From NCBI GenBank assembly GCA_023266245.1, contig JAHFRO010000041.1, forward strand, positions 12,711 through 21,576: DNA of 8,866 nucleotides, read 5' to 3'. The DNA comes from Betaproteobacteria bacterium (GTDB lineage Bacteria > Pseudomonadota > Gammaproteobacteria > Burkholderiales > SG8-41). This document shows, in pieces, positions 6,836 to 8,866 of this stretch. Both the position numbers and the translations under genes were made by a program. Each line of letters opens with the position of its first letter. Positions within the stretch are counted from its first letter, which is position 1. The notes under the pieces are model-generated. The model was not told where the DNA came from, searched no databases, and saw nothing but the letters and a program-made list of their open reading frames with translations.

Positions 6836-6907
6836 GGTCTGCGCGCTGCCGTTTCACGATACGGTCGGGGCCATGATACCGGATTGGACCGGCCGGTTCC
6901 CCTTCCG

Positions 6908-6935
6908 TTTACACGCCGCGGCAACGTGCTATGCT
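6908..6935 (+). promoter_or_regulatory. Extended −10 sigma-70 promoter of the kinase-like/BON gene
   Basis: TTTACA (6908–6913, 5/6 match) is followed after 16 bp by TATGCT (6930–6935, 4/6), and the −10 hexamer is preceded by TG one base upstream (TGCTATGCT), the extended −10 form. Transcription should start near 6942, giving a 24-nt leader. This is the best-supported promoter in the window. Confidence 0.6.
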
Positions 6936-6950
6936 CGTTTCCCCGGACAG

Positions 6951-6962
6951 AGGAGGGAGGAG
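6951..6962 (+). promoter_or_regulatory. Strong doubled ribosome binding site
   Basis: AGGAGGGAGGAG contains two overlapping anti-16S matches, with the proximal GGAGG five bases before the ATG at 6966. It decides the start of the kinase-like/BON gene: the frame is open further upstream to 6720, but those codons would cross the promoter and the divergent DUF2905 gene. Confidence 0.8.
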
Positions 6963-6965
6963 ACC

Positions 6966-7799
6966 ATGCCACTCATCGCGATGACCCGCGAAATGGGATC
7001 GCTGGGCAAGGACGTGGCCGCAGCGGTGGCCGAGCGCGTGAACAAGCAGGTCGTGCACCACGAGATCATCGACCATCTCGCCAGCAAGATGCGCCTGCGC
7101 AAGAGCCATGTGATCCGCTTCCTCGAAGGCAAGTCGGGGATCTGGGAGCGCATGACCACCAACAAGACCAGCCTCTCGATTTACACCGCCGATGAAACCT
7201 TTTCGCTCGCCGAGAACGACCAGGTCGCGGTGATCCGCGGCTGGGGCGCCGCGCACCTGCTGCGGCCGGTGCCGCACGTCATCTCGGTCCGGGTGTGCGC
7301 GCCGTTCGAGTTGCGGGTGAAGCGCATGCTGGAACGGCTCAACACCGATGACCGCGACTTCGTGACGAACGAGATCAGGCTCTCCGAGGAGGCGCACGGC
7401 GCGATCACGCGCCGCCACTTCGGGATTAGCTGGCAGCACTCCGATCAGTACGATCTCGTGCTCAACACCGAGCGCCTGACGATCGACGAATGCGCGGACG
7501 TGGTGTTGAACCTGCTCGACGACCCGACGTTCCAGGAGACTCCGGAATCGCAGCGCGCCTTCCGCAATCTCGCGCTCGCCGCGCACGTGCGCGCCGCGCT
7601 GCGCCAGGACCCGCGCACCAACACGATACGGATCTCCATCACTTCGGAGGAAGGCGTGGTCACCCTCGCCGGGCTGGTCGACCCCGGTCAGGAGCCGAAG
7701 GACGCGGCAGACGTGGCTACGAAGGTTTCCGGGGTTAAGGGCGTCGTCAACCAGCTGCGCCTCGCCGCGCTCGGCGCGCGCCACATCGTCGAAGGCTAG
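6966..7799 (+). CDS. Cytidylate-kinase-like protein fused to a BON domain
   Basis: A 277-residue two-domain protein. Residues 1–185 fit the cytidylate-kinase-like family: LIAMTREMGSLGKDVAAAVA (3–22) is its variant nucleotide loop, and VIRGWGAAHLL (89–99), VRVCAPFELRVKRM (108–121) and SDQYDLVLNTERL (159–171) are its conserved blocks. The loop is not a canonical Walker A (GxxxxGKS/T): E9 stands where the first Gly should be and D16 follows the Lys, so true CMP kinase activity is unproven. Residues about 200–268 form a BON domain, with IRISITSEEGVVTLAGLVD and VSGVKGVVNQLRL. BON domains usually bind membranes or small ligands and are common in secreted proteins, but this protein has no signal peptide, so it is probably cytoplasmic. 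The housekeeping cmk is expected elsewhere. A strong promoter and ribosome binding site suggest solid expression as a single gene. Confidence 0.88.
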   Translation: MPLIAMTREMGSLGKDVAAAVAERVNKQVVHHEIIDHLASKMRLRKSHVIRFLEGKSGIWERMTTNKTSLSIYTADETFSLAENDQVAVIRGWGAAHLLRPVPHVISVRVCAPFELRVKRMLERLNTDDRDFVTNEIRLSEEAHGAITRRHFGISWQHSDQYDLVLNTERLTIDECADVVLNLLDDPTFQETPESQRAFRNLALAAHVRAALRQDPRTNTIRISITSEEGVVTLAGLVDPGQEPKDAADVATKVSGVKGVVNQLRLAALGARHIVEG

Positions 7800-7822
7800 C
7801 GCGCCGGAGCGCGGAGCAGGGG

Positions 7823-7836
7823 CCCCTTCGGGGTTT
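7823..7836 (+). terminator. Weak hairpin after the kinase-like/BON gene
   Basis: CCCC-TTC-GGGG followed by TTT lies 23 bp after the stop codon. The stem is only 4 bp and the T tract is short and flows into the heptad array, so termination here would be inefficient. It is listed because it is the first hairpin after the gene. Confidence 0.25.
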
Positions 7837-7867
7837 CAAGTTCAGGGTTCAGGGTTTCGAGTCAAGA
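7833..7867 (+). repeat. Heptad repeat array B1 (GTTCNNN type)
   Basis: Units begin at 7833, 7840, 7847, 7854 and 7861. The two central units are identical (GTTCAGG); the others are variants (GTTTCAA, GTTTCGA, GTCAAGA). The array begins 33 bp after the stop of the kinase-like/BON gene, with the same GTTC sense relative to that gene as array A2 has to its own upstream gene. Confidence 0.75.
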
Positions 7868-7895
7868 GCCAAGCCGCAGGGTGCGGGTTGTACGC

Positions 7896-7930
7896 AGAAC
7901 TCAGAACATGGAACCCGGAACGCGGAACAT
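7896..7930 (-). repeat. Heptad repeat array B2, inverted partner of B1
   Basis: Five units NGAACNN begin at 7896, 7903, 7910, 7917 and 7924. All five have an exact GAAC core at a strict 7-bp spacing. Relative to B1 the orientation is reversed, with 28 bp between the arrays. The variable bases pair less well than in site A, but the cores are in register, so an imperfect hairpin is possible. Confidence 0.8.
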
Positions 7931-8228
7931 GCGCCAGCCAAGCGGGGCTGCGACCATGGGGGCGCGCCGGAACGAGGACTAGTGCCTCGCCTCGGTTTCG
8001 CGTAGCGTGGTGCGGAGCGAGGCAAGTGACCGACGCGACGGCCGGGAATACTTGCGACCGGGGGTTCAGAGGGCGCCGCAGGCTGGAGCGGGCAGGCCGC
8101 GCAAGCAGCCGACAGCACAGAATTAAATTCTCGCTGCAAGCGGTTCGGAGGCTGCGAGCAGGCGGCCGACTCGACGCGCAACTTTCTCGCGACTCCGGAT
8201 CAGAGGCCGCGCGATCCCGCCTGCCAAC
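7931..8228. other. GC-rich intergenic block with no recognisable gene
   Basis: About 300 bp without a supported gene, between heptad array B2 and the terminator. Visible inside: an 8-bp perfect inverted repeat (7983–7990 TGCCTCGC with 8017–8024), a 6-bp pair GCAGCC/GGCTGC (8105–8110 with 8150–8155) that encloses the AT-rich palindrome AGAATTAAATTCT (8119–8131), and CAGC/GCTG flanking that palindrome. Frames open here on both strands, but they have no ribosome binding site, run into the repeats or the terminator, and match no family I know. It may be a structured RNA, a dispersed intergenic element or decayed sequence. Confidence 0.4.
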
Positions 8229-8258
8229 AAAAAGGGCGCGTTTCGCGCCCTTTTTTTT
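8229..8258. terminator. Bidirectional Rho-independent terminator
   Basis: A GGGCGCG stem (8234–8240), TTT loop and CGCGCCC (8244–8250) are followed by T8 (8251–8258) and preceded by A5 (8229–8233). It can stop transcripts from both sides: the kinase-like/BON gene from the left and leuA from the right. It lies 430 bp after the first gene's stop but only 52 bp after that of leuA. Confidence 0.9.
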
Positions 8259-8282
8259 ACGAACAACCCGTTCGGGGTGGGC

Positions 8283-8310
8283 TGAATCCTGATTCCCGAA
8301 TCCTGAATCC
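8283..8310 (-). repeat. Heptad repeat array C (GATTCNN type) at the leuA stop
   Basis: Four 7-bp units begin at 8283, 8290, 8297 and 8304 (TGAATCC, TGATTCC, CGAATCC, TGAATCC). The next seven bases (TAAACTT) fit only loosely and run into leuA coding sequence. The last base of the array is the first base of the leuA stop triplet (8310–8312 on the plus strand). In leuA sense the units read GGATTCA/GGATTCG, a one-base-class variant of the GGTTCAG-type units at sites A and B. No inverted partner is present here. Confidence 0.75.
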
Positions 8311-8866
8311 TAAACTTGGGGGTTCAGCCGTTCCAGCTTCGATTGCAGCCTGTTGAGAGCGTTAATGTATGCCTTGGCCGACGCCACGACAATGTCGGTG
8401 TCGGCGCCCTGGCCGTTGACGATGCGCCCGCCCTTCGAAAGCCGCACCGTCACCTCGCCCTGCGCGTCGGTGCCGGTGGTGATAGCGTTCACCGAGTAGA
8501 GCAGCAGCTCGGAACCGCTCTTGACGATGCTGTCGATCGCCTTGAAGGAGGCGTCAACCGGCCCGCTGCCCTGCGCTTCGGCCTGGCGTTCCTTGCCGTT
8601 TTCGGTGACCACGACCTTCGCGTAGGGTGGTTTCCCGCTCTCGGAGTGGGCGGTGAGCGACACCAGCCTGTAGTGCTCGTTCTCCACGTAATCGCTCGCC
8701 TGCTCGCTGATCAGCGCCTGCAGGTCCTCGTCGAAGATCTCGTGCTTCTTGTCGGCGAGGTCCTTGAAGCGCTTGAACGCGGCGTTGAGCGCTTCTTCCG
8801 ACTCGATCACGATGCCAAGCTCGGAGAGCCGCACCTTGAAGGCGTTGCGCCCGCTGTGCTTGCCCA
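8310..8866 (-). CDS. leuA: 2-isopropylmalate synthase, C-terminal part (5' end outside window)
   Basis: Catalyses the first committed step of leucine synthesis, condensing acetyl-CoA with 2-oxoisovalerate. Only the last 184 residues are in the window. They open with GKHSGRNAFKVRLSELGI, the conserved end of the catalytic region; the GTG at 8832–8834 is an internal valine, not a start. Next come the linker helices FKRFKDLADKKHEIFDEDLQ and the leucine-binding regulatory domain, with AQGSGPVDASFKAIDSIV and GADTDIVVASAKAYINALN near the end. The regulatory domain is complete, so feedback inhibition by leucine is expected. The gene ends at a TAG that touches heptad array C, with a strong terminator 52 bp further on. 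Confidence 0.96.
   Translation of the reverse strand, partial: GKHSGRNAFKVRLSELGIVIESEEALNAAFKRFKDLADKKHEIFDEDLQALISEQASDYVENEHYRLVSLTAHSESGKPPYAKVVVTENGKERQAEAQGSGPVDASFKAIDSIVKSGSELLLYSVNAITTGTDAQGEVTVRLSKGGRIVNGQGADTDIVVASAKAYINALNRLQSKLERLNPQV

Noticed and set aside
6720..6965. Upstream extension of the kinase-like/BON frame
   Set aside because: It would be antisense to DUF2905 and cross the promoter; the strong Shine–Dalgarno site sets the start at 6966.
6909..7784. 291-codon minus-strand open frame opposite the kinase-like/BON gene
   Set aside because: Antisense shadow with no recognised domain; the plus-strand gene has promoter, ribosome site and two clear domains.
7849..8292. Open frames on both strands in the convergent gap (7849–8181 minus, 7888–8292 plus)
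   Set aside because: The minus frame would start with TTG without a ribosome binding site and reads into the heptad arrays. The plus frame runs through the terminator. Neither matches a known family.
8832..8834. GTG as start of a 174-residue protein
   Set aside because: The frame stays open to the window edge and the preceding codons give GKHSGRNAFK, conserved LeuA sequence, so GTG is an internal valine.

Overview
The window looks like a GC-rich betaproteobacterial chromosome segment. RppH, ProS and the LeuA tail read like betaproteobacterial versions, and the rppH–proS–lytic transglycosylase neighbourhood is familiar from that class. I see no phage, IS, tRNA, rRNA or CRISPR signature. The order or genus cannot be named from this window.

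Layout. Bases 1–512 (minus) hold the first 170 codons of rppH, an RNA 5'-pyrophosphohydrolase. Upstream of it on the same strand is a spermidine-synthase-like methyltransferase-fold protein (703–1491), and between the two lies an inverted array of 7-bp repeats. Divergently, proS (1554–3266) overlaps by 13 bp a secreted SLT-type lytic transglycosylase (3254–3922). Convergent with that, after only 12 bp, is a YihY/BrkB-family membrane protein (3935–5194, minus). Divergent from it is a tightly coupled pair: a WrbA-type quinone reductase (5310–5903) and a HugZ-like split-barrel protein with a DUF2470 tail (5900–6598). Next come a two-helix DUF2905 membrane protein (6635–6835, minus) and a divergent cytidylate-kinase-like/BON fusion (6966–7799) with the clearest promoter and ribosome binding site in the window. 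A 510-bp convergent gap carries two more heptad-repeat sites, an unexplained GC-rich block and a strong bidirectional terminator. The window ends inside leuA (8310–8866, minus), of which only the C-terminal regulatory part is present.

Function. Most genes are housekeeping: RNA decay, tRNA charging, peptidoglycan trimming, redox balance and leucine synthesis. No defence, secretion or biosynthetic island is visible. The most interesting unexplained structure is non-coding. Degenerate 7-bp repeats (GTTCNNN or GATTCNN in gene-sense orientation) start at or shortly after the stop codons of three different genes, always with the same polarity relative to the upstream gene. At two sites they are followed by the same heptad in inverted orientation, which allows long hairpins. 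The period of 7 is not a multiple of 3, so coding does not explain it. I do not recognise a named family for it.
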